64,000 nt of DNA from positions 1-64,000 of the forward strand of contig VZRG01000351.1 in NCBI GenBank assembly GCA_013397435.1, written 5' to 3'. Every line of letters begins with the position of its first letter. Position 1 is the stretch's first letter. The position numbers and the translations under genes were made by a program. Below, in pieces: positions 1-12,350 of this stretch. The notes beneath the pieces are model-generated. The model had not been told where the DNA came from. It did no database searches and saw only the letters and a program-made list of their open reading frames with translations. This stretch comes from Erythrocercus mccallii (Eukaryota; Chordata; Aves; Passeriformes; Dicruridae).

Positions 1-3000
1 AGAGAAACAAGAAAAAGCACTTCTCTTGCCCTCATTTCCAGCATGGAAAGGACTTAAACTTTCAGGTTGCACCCAGCAGGAAGCAATTCTGCACAGCAAT
101 GGATTAAGCAGATGAACTAACAGATCTCTGCCATATTAAATTGTAACAATATTTCATATTTTAACTAATTTGCCATTTAGTATGGAAAACCAAAAAGATC
201 CCAAAGTAAACTCCCTCCACAGGATACATTCAAGCAAGCATGAATGTAAGGGTTCAACAGACCTTAATGCAGTATGGGAAATTTGCAACAAAACCAAGGA
301 TGAGCTTCTAGAATATTCTGTGATTTGCTAACATAAGTAAGAATGTGCTCCGGCTGCTATTCTTACAAACATCCCCATCTGGCTTCAGCAAACAAGGGAA
401 AAGTGATGCAATTTTCATAGCACCCACAGCCTCAAACCCAGACACTCATCACCTAGGTGTTAGCAAGCCCTTACACAAGGCTTCTCAAATTACTGCTTCC
501 CACCAAGACCTGAAACTGGCTCCCTTTAACATCTGTTAATCTAATTGGTTCCTGTGAGCCCGTAACAATTAAACCTGTTGTTGCAAGGAGCAACAGGGAA
601 AGGGGATTTTATATATCCACAGCTGGGCTGTTAGCAGAACAAATAGACTGCATCTTACTCAAGGGCTCTCACCAAAATTCAGCCACTAAACTGTGAGAAC
701 AAGAACAAGCCTCAGATGAGAGATGCCCTTCCTTGATGACCTCTGCAAGTGGGCTGAGCTCAACATACTGGGCAGCTGCTCTGTCACAACAGCAGTCACA
801 AAGGGGGACAAAAGGCTGCCCCATTTCTCTAATCATCAAATACAACAAAGTTAGTGAAAGGGATGACTAGCCACGGCAAAGATGGATCGAACAACTCATT
901 CAAAGAGTAAACACAATTTCTGCATGATCTATTAGGAAGCTGTCAATTTTTGGTTAGCCTGTAATAAGAAGGGAAAAAAGTGGAATCAAAGTCCTTGTTT
1001 AGATTCAAAATGTCTTTTTAAAAGGGAAGTAATGGAACAGCTGAAGAAACTGAGCTCTTATGCAAAACTCTTCAGTGTATTTCAAGTAGAAATAACTTTT
1101 TTTTTTCCTAGGAAGAAGTGAAAATGGAACAAAGTAATATCCGGGTCAGTATCAGCCCTGGTCCCTTTTCCAGACACTTAAGAACACCTCTGTGTACTCA
1201 CAGCAGACTATCACCCTCAAAAGGAATTGTCACACATCTAAGCAATGTGACTAAAGGCTTGAAGAGCAGGAGCTATAATTTACTCAGTATCATTAGCATA
1301 CAGAAGAAAAGGAATAAAAACTTTGTCATAAGTTTTGCAGATGTCTAAGCACAAAAATCTTACATTCTGAGAAAGAAAGTGAGCCCTGTGGTTTTCTTTC
1401 AGTGCACCAGATTAATAAAGTTCATTTCTTGTCCTATCTACAGTCTAGTTTTAAAACAACAAAACCCTTCTCAAAAGTGTTTTTCTCTGTGCTCTCTGCT
1501 ATACTTTCTACCCTAGTATTAGGCCCAAAGCAGCTGGGCACTGAATTTATGCTGAATTGAGGTAACACCATCACAACCCTTAGAAGTTCCTCAGAAGCTC
1601 TTGCAACAGCCTAATGCTTTATGTGCCTCACACTTGGACACCTGAAAGTTTACTAGCTCCCATCTTAGGATGTGGGAAGAACAACTGTTATTTACTTTGT
1701 GGGAGACAGAGAATTAAGCTTTCAATCTTTGTTTCTTTGCTCTCTAGCCACTAGTTTTATTTTTTTAAATCTTCTGCTTGCTATTCATCCCTTTCTTAAT
1801 CAGTTCCTCTAATTTTCATCAACCTTTGTGAAACTCCACAAAGTCGACTTCTAAAAACAGAAATGCTTTTAACAGAGAAGTTGAGACTTGGTACTCAGAA
1901 GTGAACGTAGAAAATTTTCACATTTCCAGAGTATTATTGAGTAAGATCTATCTATCTGAAAACCCTTTTTTCCCCTCCCCCCCTTTCTGGATGTTTCCTT
2001 AGACCATCACAACTACAGACTACAACTACTACATTCCATAACCTCAGCCAAGAAACAATTTATTTTCTCTGATGATTGTAATACACTTCAAACATGTAAT
2101 AATTTAGTCATTTTGAATTGAACTTAGGCAGCATTAGAAGATTGCTCATGGTATGTAGAGCTATTTGATACTTTAACAGGTAAAATTATTAAAAGTGTGT
2201 CAACATAACTAGATGACTTCTAAGGATACTCAAATACCTGGAAACACACATTCTGACAGGCCTTCCACAGGTTTCATGTTTTGAGCTGTGCCTCCAGACA
2301 CATTTGGAAAAAAGAACATAGCTGTCTTTCAGACTGTCACAAAATACGCTAAAATATATGATTTTGCACAGCTAGCCCTAATTCCTATCTTAGTTGAGCA
2401 CCATCCTAAAACAGAAGTGAATGAATTTTTGAAATAATTTGCTGAAAAGTACCACAAATTAGTGTGCTATTACTATTCATGGATTTTCTTTAATAAGAAG
2501 GAACTATACACAGAGATTGGTGATTAAAAGAAGTAAAAGGAAATGGGATAAAGACTTCCCAAGTGAGAGTCATGGCATCTGGTCAATTTTCTTTTGATTC
2601 ACTTGGATTATTTCACACACAGACAAAGCAGCATCCCCTCTATATTACACAGCCTTGGTATACTAACTCTGAGGTACAGTCCCCCTAGCTGCCAGGAAAA
2701 CAATTATTTAAAAAGAAAAATACAGTAACAAATAGAAAGAACTTGATAAACATCCATGAGAATGCTGGGGAGGCAGACCTAGAAAATGGTTTAATTGCAT
2801 TAAATATAATGTTGTATTCACATATGCACATGCAAGAGAATTTTATTATTATTCTTCTAATGGATTTGACAGTTTCAGGAAGAAATATGAATAATAGTAG
2901 CCAATTTCAAGAGAGAAATATGCTCAACACAATCTGGAAAACTAATTGGTCAAGGGATGTTTTCAACCTCCCCAGTATAGAAATTCCTTTTGTTCTTCTC

Positions 3001-3430
3001 AGATTCAACTTTTCCAATACATGAAAAAAAAAGTTATCTGCAGGGAAAGATTTTTCCCCTCATTTAATAAAAATCCATAAATCTTTAGAGATTATAAATT
3101 TTTTTTGCTGTCTACTGCATTAAACTTTACTCCCAAAAGAATCTTTATGAAATATTTATCTTCCTGCATGATTTCTGTAAGAAGCGGATTAAAAAAGCAT
3201 CTGGTAAAGGACAATGGCAACTTTCTACAAGCAGAAAAAACTATTTTGCTTTAGGGAAAAAACAGATTTAAAGGGATATAAAAAGTACAAAATCAAAGAC
3301 AATAATCACCCTACATTTGGTTCAGCAATTTTTTTCAATTACAGCAATATAGAATTTTGTTAGGCTTTTAAACTATATTTCACCAGAATAACATTTAATA
3401 TTTTAAAACAATAAAATACTTATTTTAAAG
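1..3430. other. Unique AT-rich DNA, no gene seen
   Basis: I see no exon-like block, RNA gene or recognisable repeat here. The open frames at 345-539, 1118-1348 and 2743-3024 are short (64-93 codons), match no family I know and look like chance frames. A CR1-tail-like string (agaatattctgtgattt) near 312-328 is too short to call. Polypyrimidine and A-rich runs occur, as is usual for avian intergenic or intronic sequence. Confidence 0.6.
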
Positions 3431-3539
3431 GCATTTTTAATGGGCATCTTGAAGTATTTTAGGAGCCATATATAGATTGACCCACCTTAGGGTCAGGTAT
3501 GTTGCCTCACCTCCTCCCATCCATTCCATGGCACTGAAG

Positions 3540-3690
3540 GTTGGTAATATTCTCTCACTGTTGTACAGTCTTGTCTCCAGCACTTCTGCACTACCTAGCA
3601 AGGATCTGTGACTACTGCTCTGAGGGAAGCACTGCCCCTGTGCACAACTGCAGCAGCACAATCAGACCACAGCACCCAGCTGACAGGGAT
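3540..3690 (-). repeat. Possible very old CR1 3' fragment, antisense
   Basis: The plus strand reads ctgtgactactgctctgagg followed by a cctgtgcacaac-like block. This resembles the antisense CR1 3' region seen clearly at 10791-11100 (ctgtgactacttctctgagg, then a block ending in cagtgcccaacc). The order and spacing of these blocks agree but identity is low and neither the octamer tail nor other boundaries are visible. The overlapping frames at 3437-3661 and 3541-3726 are then repeat shadows. Chance similarity is a real alternative. Confidence 0.3.
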
Positions 3691-3744
3691 ACCTTACCGC
3701 GCGTATTAGGAGACGTCCTTGATTAAGTCACATGTCTGTTCTCT

Positions 3745-6700
3745 CATGCTGATTTAAAAATCACTGAAGGATTTCTGGTGGTTCCCTGGTATTTGTAACA
3801 AGTTCAGCCAGCAACCTTTGCTCATCAGGCTGGCCAGCTCTCAAGTTTGTAAATGTCACTGAATGCTTTTTCCATGGTCTGGCTCTATAAATTACTGGGG
3901 GAAAATATATTGTCTTCTTATGCTTTGATTCCACAATTTTAGATGCACAAATATGAACAGCCATCAACAGATTATTTTCAAGGTTGCCTAGAGGTTGTAA
4001 TCCCTTTCTCCATTTAATAGCTTTGGTACTTAATCTAACAGCTCAAATAGTTTAAGCTAGAAAGGGCCAGAAGGATGTAAGAGAATTCCTCCATGGGACA
4101 TTGAAGAAAAATGGTAAGACAGCCTCAAGAAATGCAAAAGGAATTATTTATTTCAAGCAGCTCAGTTCTAGTCTTTAATAAAGTACTTGGCTTCACCACT
4201 GAGTTCTGTGCACTTACTTTCTTCCTAAAGTAAGTCTAGTCAGCCACAGCTGAAAGCAGGTTTCAATGAAAATGTTGGTGAGTTCTGACACAATGTATAT
4301 AGATCTCTCCTTTCATTGACAGTCTTTTTTTAAGAATATCTCTTTACCCATACTTTATGATGGCCCTGTTTTTTAAAAAAATTATTTGCATGCATAAGGG
4401 TAACACATCTGCTTATCTTCAGACACATGTTAAGCATGCAACTCACAGATCCTGCACTTTGGAAACAAGTCAGTATGCTGCAGTATGTGACAGAAGAAAG
4501 GGGGGCAGGGGGAGGGAAGAAAGTAGTCTATTTAGCACATCTGAAAATGAGCTCAAGCTCTTTCTAGTTCCAGCAGCTGCCTATAATGGAAAAAATGAAG
4601 ACTGGCCCTTGCCAAAGAAGTGGGCAGTAAGAAATAACAGATGTGAAATTTCAGCAACATCATTGGCTAGGTCAGTTTCACAGACGGCTTGAGAGCCAGG
4701 GTCCCCGTTGGGCTGCAGCATTCTCAGAGGCACACTTGCCTTTTTCCTGCTGAACTGTAGTTCCTCCTGCTTAGCTGAGTTCACTCTGCAACCTCACCCA
4801 TGAATGCAATTGATGGGAAACATTCATGTCCTCATAAGCATGTGTAAAGGCTCCTCGATTAAATTTAGTCACATTTTCCAAAATCGTATTAATATTTAAT
4901 GTCTCTCTTCCTCAGTCCTGTTCTCCCCTTTTTTGTTTCATGGAAACTTACGGTGAGTAGGGAAGAAGAGACAGGTCTTCAACACAATATCTTATTACAC
5001 AAGGCTCACAAAGAAGGAAAGATCAAAGAAACCAATCTAATCTGTTGTATACATTTTTAAAAGAAAGGGCAGTGAGTGAAAAATGCCCTTCAAAGAGTCA
5101 ACTCCAATTACACAAGTAATTTTCAAGGATGAATCAAGTTTCTTGACAGAGTTTAAAGGGGAAATTATGACTATAATGTCTATAGAAACTATCACATCAA
5201 GAGCAGCCCATGTCACCCAATTTGCAAGGTTAAGTGGACTTCAGTTTAAATTAAAATTAAAAATAAATAAGAGACTATATTTAGGCATCAGAAATATGCC
5301 TTGAAATTCTAATGCAGATAACAAAGATAACTGTTACTTTAGGAAGAAAAACATTTTAAAAGTTGTATTAGAAAAAAATACGCCCAGTGAAGCACACCTA
5401 CTATCAGAGCTGGGCTGTCACAACCATTGCAAGACACTCTTCTGTTATGTTCAAAATACGGTTGTAAAATGCAGCTCTTAATAAGCCTAGGTTTCCATGC
5501 TATGTCTCATCTGGTATATTTATTACCTGTTGCTGAAAGAAATGGTATCACTCTCCCCACGTACTTCCAGCTGCTTATTGTGTCTTTTTTGTTGCATTCA
5601 GTAATTTCTCATCCACGGGACAAGCCAGGCCAGCATAGTTTCCTGATTTAGTTTTCCTTCCCAGGCAGTTAGGGTTTTTTTTTTTCTGAATCAGCTGCTT
5701 ACCTTGAACTCACCTTGGGACTGGGGGCTGATGCAAGAGAGTGAAAGAATAGGCTGAAGTATCCTTTTTGGCATCAGCCTGCAGTTGCACAAGACCAAAT
5801 GCAATATTAAACCCTGCTCTGGAAAGTATTACTAGCTTTCTTCTTGTAGAATAAAAATTCAAGTGTCTTCAGGATTCTGCATAATACAATGAGTCTCAGA
5901 GTTAATGAGAAACTCTGCAAGGAAAAATTGTAGTACTGTAGCAAAAGAAGGACTCCATGGGCACCAAACTCCAGTGACATGAACTGAGACTCAATAAGTG
6001 GACAGAAGACCTTGCACTCTAAGTCAACAAAAGGAGTAAGAAATTCATTACCTTTCCTAATATCACTTAGCATGTTAATAACAGAGGCAGAAGTCAAATG
6101 CAGGAGTCGGGACAGGCAGCTCTATGCACTACATCACACTTCTTCCTGTAGCAGCAATTGTTATTTACTCACTGCCTGTGGTATGGCATCTCCATGTCAA
6201 GAACCACACTAGGTTCCAGAAATAATAACATGAAAATGAACCATTGTATTTGCTACTCCATAAGCAAATTATCAGTTCAATGTGGTTTACACCATTTGAA
6301 AGTTCCCAGTGCCTTCTGAAGGAAAGAACTTGAAACCATAATATTTTTCTGACTCAGTAACATGTTCTTTCTCCCGTCTAATGACAGATAAAAGGAAAGA
6401 AAATAGAAAAGAAAATCCACTATTATTTTTGTTTCTATTACATGGAAGTGAGGCACAATTTGGGATTAGTGCTTTTAGATCATCCTAAAGTTCTCCAAAG
6501 AAGGAGTAAACCAGGATGAACTATATAAAAAAAATAAAAAAGAAAAGGCAAAGCACAGACACAGAAAGGAGATGGTTCAAAGAGGAAAAGCAGTATAGCT
6601 TCCTGTTTAATAAATCCAAATAAATACAGCAACACTGGTCACATCTCTGTTTTTTGCTTCTAAAACTAAAAACTCACTCTATGTATTATGTACATAGTAC

Positions 6701-8957
6701 AAAACTGTATTGATACAAACAGAACCATATATCCCAAACCAAACACAAATCCCCAACATCAATTCCCTCTCCCTCTATTCTGCTGTTAACTACGTGGATT
6801 TAAGACACAGAGAGAGACCCTTTAGTCACTTCAAAACTATGAACAAGTTTTCTGTGTCAGGCTTGAGATATGGCAGGACCTTATCAGAAACACAAAATAT
6901 AATTCCTGAAGACACAAAGTATCATTTAATGGCAAACTTCCGCACAAAGATGACAGAATATATTGAGTAAACCACAGCTTTTCTTCCTCTGATGGTTATC
7001 ACATCACAAGGAAAGAGAGCTGAAGAAAAACACTGCCTGCTTTCCTTCATCTTGATGTCTCCCTGTTGTTCCCAAGGCAAAAGCCCACCAAGGATCCCAT
7101 CTAGGAAAGTTAGGTGAGTGCATAACCTGAAGAGGAACAGGACTAGCTAGTCAAAACATTTATTTCATGTAACACAGAAGAATATATGTCATATCAGCTG
7201 GCAGGTTCCAGAGTAGCTGCCATGATGGAAGTCCACGGTCCAAGAACAGCACCTTGATATCAACCTCTGTCAAAAACACCAGCAAGTGGCTGGTGAAACT
7301 TCAGCCATGAGGAGAGAGGACCAAACCTCCACATCTTCAATGATCTCATGATCACCCATCAGAGTTTTGAGGCTAACACTCCCCAAACACATTAACATCT
7401 GCTGTTTTACAGAGATGTCCAGCACCAGCATCTAGCACAGCATCTACTTTTACTGACTCATCTCACTGGCATGTGGATTACCATCAGCTGTGGTGGGAGG
7501 TCCTTGAAGGATCTTAACATCCCTGCACTAAGCAATCACTTCCTGACTAATATTATATGGAAAACAAAAATAACTGGTGCTTTCTTGCATAATCCAAATT
7601 CAGAGTCTATCCATCATGTTTATTAGAAAAGGCATTACAAGCTTCCATCCTACTTATATTGCATACAAAAGGAGCACACGCAAAGAACTATGTGAATGCT
7701 CAGAAGAGTAAGCAAAATACCAAAAATTTTATTAAGAGGTTAGCAGAAGGTAATTTGATCCTTTAAAGTTTTATCTTTGTTGTTTATTTATTGCTTCCAT
7801 TTACAATCATACTAATTATTTTGCTGCAGCTGGAGGTTTTTATGCAAATAAGTGCTTAACTCTTTTCAAATGTTTCCCCAAGACAAATTATGCAACGTCT
7901 TTGAATAAAATGCAGACAACTCAACTTTGCTGTGCTCTAGAGAGAGACAATATTATTTACTCATTTTGTTATGAAGGAAAAATTATAATTTCAATTTTCT
8001 TTTTAACATATTAGATCCTCACAGAGCTAATCTTATCAATTGTGCAATTTTATCATCACCACTGCACTTAACCCTGTACACTGGCTTCCCACATGCTGCT
8101 ATTAACAGTCTCTGAATTTGTTTTTTAAGTTTGATTATTAATGCACACGCTAGTGTTTCTGTTCTGTTACGTGTCACAGGACATGTAAGCTGAGACCCTG
8201 AGCTGGTCTGAGGCACATTATTATAAAGTAAGTTATATTATCTGTAACACTATTAATTTTTACAATTCTAATTTAATAAGAGTTTCTTTAATTTTTAAGC
8301 ATCACATTCTAAAATGGCATAAAAGTTAAAAAATAAAAACTGTATTTTTTGTTGAATAAAAATATATGAACTGTTTATAATGCTTTCATTCCATCTGTGC
8401 ACTGATGATAACATAGATACAGCAGTTTAGTCTTGATAATTGTCAGGCAGTGGACAGGAGAACAGGGGCAGATTAAAATGTAGGCAAAGAAGATTTATCC
8501 AGAACTAACTGACAAACTTTAAATTCACTTATCTACTTTTTCTAGTAAAATACTAGCAGAAATAGAGAGGACATAGTAAATATAGACCTACATGAATGCA
8601 AATATTTCTGACAGATTCCTTCAAAGTTGTAACTAAATGCTAATTTTTGAAATTAAGAATAAGCATACTCTTCTGAGGCTTTTAAAGCAAAAAATAATAA
8701 AAAAGCAAGGCAAAGGTTTCTCACTGCATTGGTCATCAAAGTCAACAGCATATGGAACAAAATACATGAGTTCTAATCATTTGCTGCCAACAGCATTGAA
8801 ATCAAACAAAATCCCTTAAATATGGGATATTTCACATAAATTGGCTCTGCCATGGAAACCAGAAAACTAGAAACATTATAACTATCTCTTGGAAAGAAAA
8901 TGCAGTTGCTTTTTGGAAGTTTTACTCTTCTTCCATTGGCCTTCTTTCATTTTCCCA
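3745..8957. other. Unique AT-rich DNA, no gene recognised
   Basis: No repeat or gene family is recognised across this stretch. The largest frames (4357-4692 plus, 111 codons; 5807-6097 minus, 96 codons) show no domain, and their composition follows the local base composition. Two places with good splice-site strings (4916-4952 plus; 5714-5778 minus) are described under findings as weak exon candidates. A purine-rich patch with G runs lies at about 4494-4523. The block around 7790-8340 is very AT-rich. Confidence 0.55.
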
Positions 8958-9217
8958 AGCAGCCAGTGATAGGACAAGAAGAAATGGCTTACAGCTGCAC
9001 CAAGGGAAGGTTGAGGTTGGACATCAAGAAGGATTTTTTCATTTAAAAGGTGGTTAAGCACTGGGTTCCACAGGGACGTGGTAGTGTCACCATCCCTGGA
9101 AGTGTTCAAGAAACAACTGGATGTGGCACTTTGTGTCCTTAGCTGACATGGAGGCGTTTGGTCAAGGGTTGGACTCGATCTTGGGGGTCTTTTCCAGTCT
9201 TAATGATCCTATGATTC
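8958..9217 (+). repeat. CR1 LINE, 5'-truncated 3' end
   Basis: The segment follows the CR1 3' consensus order: gtgataggacaagaagaaat, then an aggttggacatcaagaagga block, then the cactgggttcc and ggtagtgtcaccatccctgg blocks. Next come a ggttggactcgatcttgggg block and a tail ending aatgatcctatgattct. The element keeps only the last 260 bases (end of ORF2/3' UTR), which is the usual product of incomplete reverse transcription. It encodes nothing; the minus frame at 8882-9109 is its shadow. Divergence from the familiar consensus is modest, so I am confident of the family but not of the subfamily. Confidence 0.9.
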
Positions 9218-9219
9218 TC

Positions 9220-10194
9220 TTCTGTTCTACAGTTATTAAGTACAAGTAACACTGATTTTATCTGTACATTTATAAGGCTCTCTATAAGCATACACCAACA
9301 GACAGGGAAGTGCAAATAATATATTTATTATAAGATTACAAAACTCACTTTTTTAAGTATTTGAAATTTTTTAAGTTCCTCCTTAGATCCTTCTTGCACT
9401 CTTTTCTAGTCAAAATTATAAGCATTTGGCACACACAGTGCAAAGAACCAGCAATAAGCATAGGGGAATCAGGAAAATAATTTAACTTAACAAAGAATAC
9501 CACACTTTGGAGATGAGGAGTGAAAAACAACAAAGTTCACAGTTTAAAGAAAGAAAAATGATATCTCATTTTATAGTTGCTAAATGTATAAAATTGCATT
9601 ATTCTCAAAAGCCAATTCAGGCATCATTATTTTAATACGATGGGTCAAGTAACCACTTCAATAAGTACAGGCTGAACTGTTACTTGAAAGTTTTTTTAAA
9701 GTCAAGGTGATATGAGGAGAGTCTTCACTTATCAAGAATAGCCAATGAGACTATCTCCTCCTCTCCATTTTAAAATCTCTGCTTAAAAAAGTTGTCTGAA
9801 TGCTCTGGACAGGAACTTGGTACTCAGAATAAAATATTCATAAAGGTATAAACTACTGAATATGTTTCATCCTTCATACAGTAGTAAAACTTCAGAGTCA
9901 GACAGCATGTGAAAACATGGAAAATATAAGCAGAATTTCATTTACTCACCACTGTTCCAAATCCTTAGGTCTTAGTCAACCACTTCAGATGCCTGGCAAT
10001 ACCTAGAGAAATAATTGATGTAAAATGTAAGAAAGGTACAGAGCCAAAAACATCAGAACAATATTCATGATTAGTATTGGTGGCTGGAATGGTAAAAACA
10101 CTGCTTGTAAGAGATCATATGCACATGGCTAACATTTCACTACCAGGCCACTTCTGCCTGGCTAGAAACCCAGCATTCTAGACATCACTCCAAC
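9220..10194. other. Unique AT-rich spacer between CR1 copies
   Basis: I see no gene or repeat here. The minus frame at 9345-9533 is short and unrecognised. A splice-donor-like string on the minus strand (GGTGAGTAAATG, near 9944-9955) follows sequence with stops in the frames I checked, so I do not call an exon. Confidence 0.6.
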
Positions 10195-10735
10195 CATGAA
10201 GGCAAAGCACAAACCCTGGTTTTCAGGAGAGTAGACTTCAGACTCTTCAGGGATCTGTTTGCTGAAGTAACCATGGAATAAAGCCCTGGATGGAAGAAAG
10301 GCCCAAGAGAACGCACGAATTTTCAAGGATCACCTCCTCCAAGCTCAGGGGCAATGCATCCCAACAATTAGGAAGTCAGGCAGAAGTGCTAGGCCTGCAG
10401 GGATGAACAAGGAGCTCGTGAGCAGACATAAACCAAAGGGCAGGGCAGAAGCAAGGACAGGTAGCCTGGAGGAATACAGAGAGAATGTCTGAGAAGCCAG
10501 GGATAAGGCTAGGAAAGCTAAAGCCCTGATAGAATTAAACCTCACCAGAGACATCAAGGACAACAAGAAAAGCTTCTACAGATATGTTGGTGACAAAAGC
10601 AAAACAGGAAAATGTGGTCCCACTCTGGAAGGAAACAGATGTGATTACCCAGGACATGCAGAAGGCTGAGGTATCTCTGACTTTGCCTCAGTTTTCACTG
10701 GTGAGTGCTCCAGCTACACTGGTCTAATTGTAGAA
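10195..10735 (+). repeat. CR1 LINE copy A, segment 1 (ORF2 endonuclease-RT linker), decayed
   Basis: This is the first piece of the older plus-strand CR1. Recognisable ORF2 blocks in order are a region equivalent to the CR1 FRDL peptide (cttcagggatctg), then ttttcaaggatcacctcctccaagctc (the KDHLLQAQ-type block). These are followed by atgaacaaggagctcgtgag (MNKEL), and then by gacatcaaggacaacaagaa (the DNKK block) and gcctcagttttcactgg (FASVFTG-like). These lie between the endonuclease and reverse transcriptase domains. In-frame stops and small indels break the frame, so it is a dead copy. The 5' limit is approximate because similarity fades at about 10195. The minus frame at 10345-10566 is a shadow. 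Confidence 0.8.
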
Positions 10736-10749
10736 GGCTAAGAAAGACA

Positions 10750-11152
10750 TGGAAGTACAGGAGAGGGTCCAGAAAAGGACTATGAAGATCATCATAGGAT
10801 CATAAAATAACCTGAGCTGGAAGGAACCCACCAGTAGAGTCCAACTCCTGACACTGCATAGGATAAACCACAAAACCATTCCATATGCCTGAGAGCATTG
10901 TTCTAACACTTCCTGAACTCTGTCAGGCTTGGTGCTGTGACTACTTCTCTGAGGAGCCTGTTCCAGTGCCCAACCACCCTCAGAGTGAAGAACCTTTTCC
11001 TGATATCCCGGAAACACAGCTGGTTTCCCATGCCATATCACTGCTCAGCAGAGAAAAGAGATCAACACTTCAACTTGTGAGGAAGCTGTAGACTGCAGGG
11101 TTGTGGTTAGGGGACTGGAGTATTTTTCTTCTGAGGAAAGGCTGAGAGAGAA
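10750..11152 (+). repeat. Out-of-order CR1 ORF2 C-terminal piece, split by an antisense CR1
   Basis: Two short plus-strand stretches, 10750-10790 (caggagagggtccagaaaag) and 11101-11152 (ggggactggagtatttttct, then gaggaaaggctgagagag), match the CR1 ORF2 C-terminus just upstream of the 3' UTR. They would be contiguous if the antisense element at 10791-11100 were removed. They sit between the endonuclease-RT linker and the RT start of copy A, which is the wrong place for C-terminal sequence. No CR1 3' tail follows, so this is not an ordinary insertion. Gene conversion, template switching or a deletion after nesting could explain it. Confidence 0.6.
10791..11100 (-). repeat. CR1 LINE 3' end, antisense, nested
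   Basis: Read on the plus strand this is a reversed CR1 3' end. It starts with the inverted tail atcataggatcataaaat, then aacctgagctggaaggaacc, then gtcaggcttggtgctgtgac, cctgttccagtgcccaacca and gaagaaccttttcctgatat. It ends near gtgaggaagctgtagactgc. On its own strand it is a 5'-truncated 3' UTR of about 310 bases with an intact tail. Plus-strand CR1 C-terminal sequence borders it on both sides, so it inserted after that sequence was in place. The frames at 10724-11041 (minus) and 10885-11091 (plus) are shadows of it. Confidence 0.88.
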
Positions 11153-12350
11153 ACCACCCACAGTAGGACAAGATCAGGTTTGCAACCCTCCCCAGGAACT
11201 GAAGGTGCACAAGTCCATGGGACCTAATGGTGCAGAAGTCCATGAGACTTGATGAGATGCATTCTACGGAAACAGGCCACTATACACCACATTTGAGAAG
11301 TTGTGGCAGTCTGGTGAAGTTCCCCTTGACTGGTAAAAGGAGAATTTTAACCTGCATTTATAAAAAAAGGGAGAGAAGAGTAGGACTACAGGCCAGTCAC
11401 TCTCACTTCTATGCCCACCAGGACAATGGAGCAGTATGGTACAGACAATGGTACTTCTTCCTGGAAACTGTGCTAGGGCATATGGAAAATAAGGAGGTGA
11501 CTGGTGACAGCCAACATGGTTTCACAAAGGGCAAATTATGCCTGATGAATCTGGCCTTCTATGATGGGATTACAGTGTCATAGATGAGAGAAGAACAACT
11601 GATTTCATGTACATGGGTTTATTCAAAACATCTGACATGGTCCTTTTCTCTAGATTGGAGTGACACGTATTTGACAGATGGACCACTCAGTGGATAAGGA
11701 ATTGGCTGGATGTAGTCAAAGAGTTGCAGTCAACAACTCATGTCCAAGTGGAGACCAGTGCTGGTGGTGTTCCTCAGATGTTGGTTTTGGGACCACCACT
11801 GTCTAACATCTTTGTCAGGGACGCAGACAGTGGGACTGAGCACACCCTCAGCAAGTTTGGTGACGGCACCAGGCTGTGTGGTCAAGATACCAGAGGGAAG
11901 AGATAACATCCAGAGGGAACCTGGCAGGCTTGAGAGGGGGGCCTGTGCAAAACTCATCAAGCTCAATAAGGTTAAGCATAAAGGTCTTGTACATGAGTCA
12001 GGGCAATCCCAAGCACAAGTGTAGTCTGGGTGGGCAGTGGACTGGGAGAAGTCCCGAGAAGAATGAGCTGGTGGGCTTTATAAGACCTGGCACTTGAAGC
12101 CCAGAAAGCCAACCTTATCCTGGACTGAATCCAATGCAGTGTGGCTGGAAGTGGGAAGTGATACTCCCTATCTGCTCTGTTCTTGTGAAACCCCACCTGC
12201 AGGGCTGCATCCAGCTCTGGTGCCCCCCAGCACCAGAAGTGCATGGACCTGCTGGACTGAGTCCAGAGGAGGGCTGAAGCACATTTACTGTGGGGACAAG
12301 CTGAGTGAGTTGGAGTTCTTCAGCCTGGAGAATTCGAGAAGACTCTGAGG
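11153..12350 (+). repeat. CR1 LINE copy A, segment 2 (reverse transcriptase), decayed
   Basis: This stretch carries the RT domain of the older CR1 in broken frames. Visible motifs include the DSQHGFTKGK-type block at about 11505-11534 and a fingers block resembling GNYRPVS near 11375-11405. A degraded GVPQxxVLGP motif follows at about 11766-11796. The catalytic FADDT position reads FGDGT at about 11852-11868, so both usual aspartate contacts are damaged. Sequence equivalent to the ORF2 C-terminus (GNPKHK at about 12003-12020) continues to the gactctgagg string at 12341-12350, where copy B interrupts it. Frames at 11227-11583, 11724-11906, 11740-12024 and 12094-12348 are pieces of this pseudogene. 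A near-duplicate of about 24 bases occurs at 11204-11255. Confidence 0.85.

Noticed and set aside
4040..4090. Possible reversed CR1 tail (tttaagctagaaagggcc)
   Set aside because: Too short and divergent, with no neighbouring CR1 blocks.
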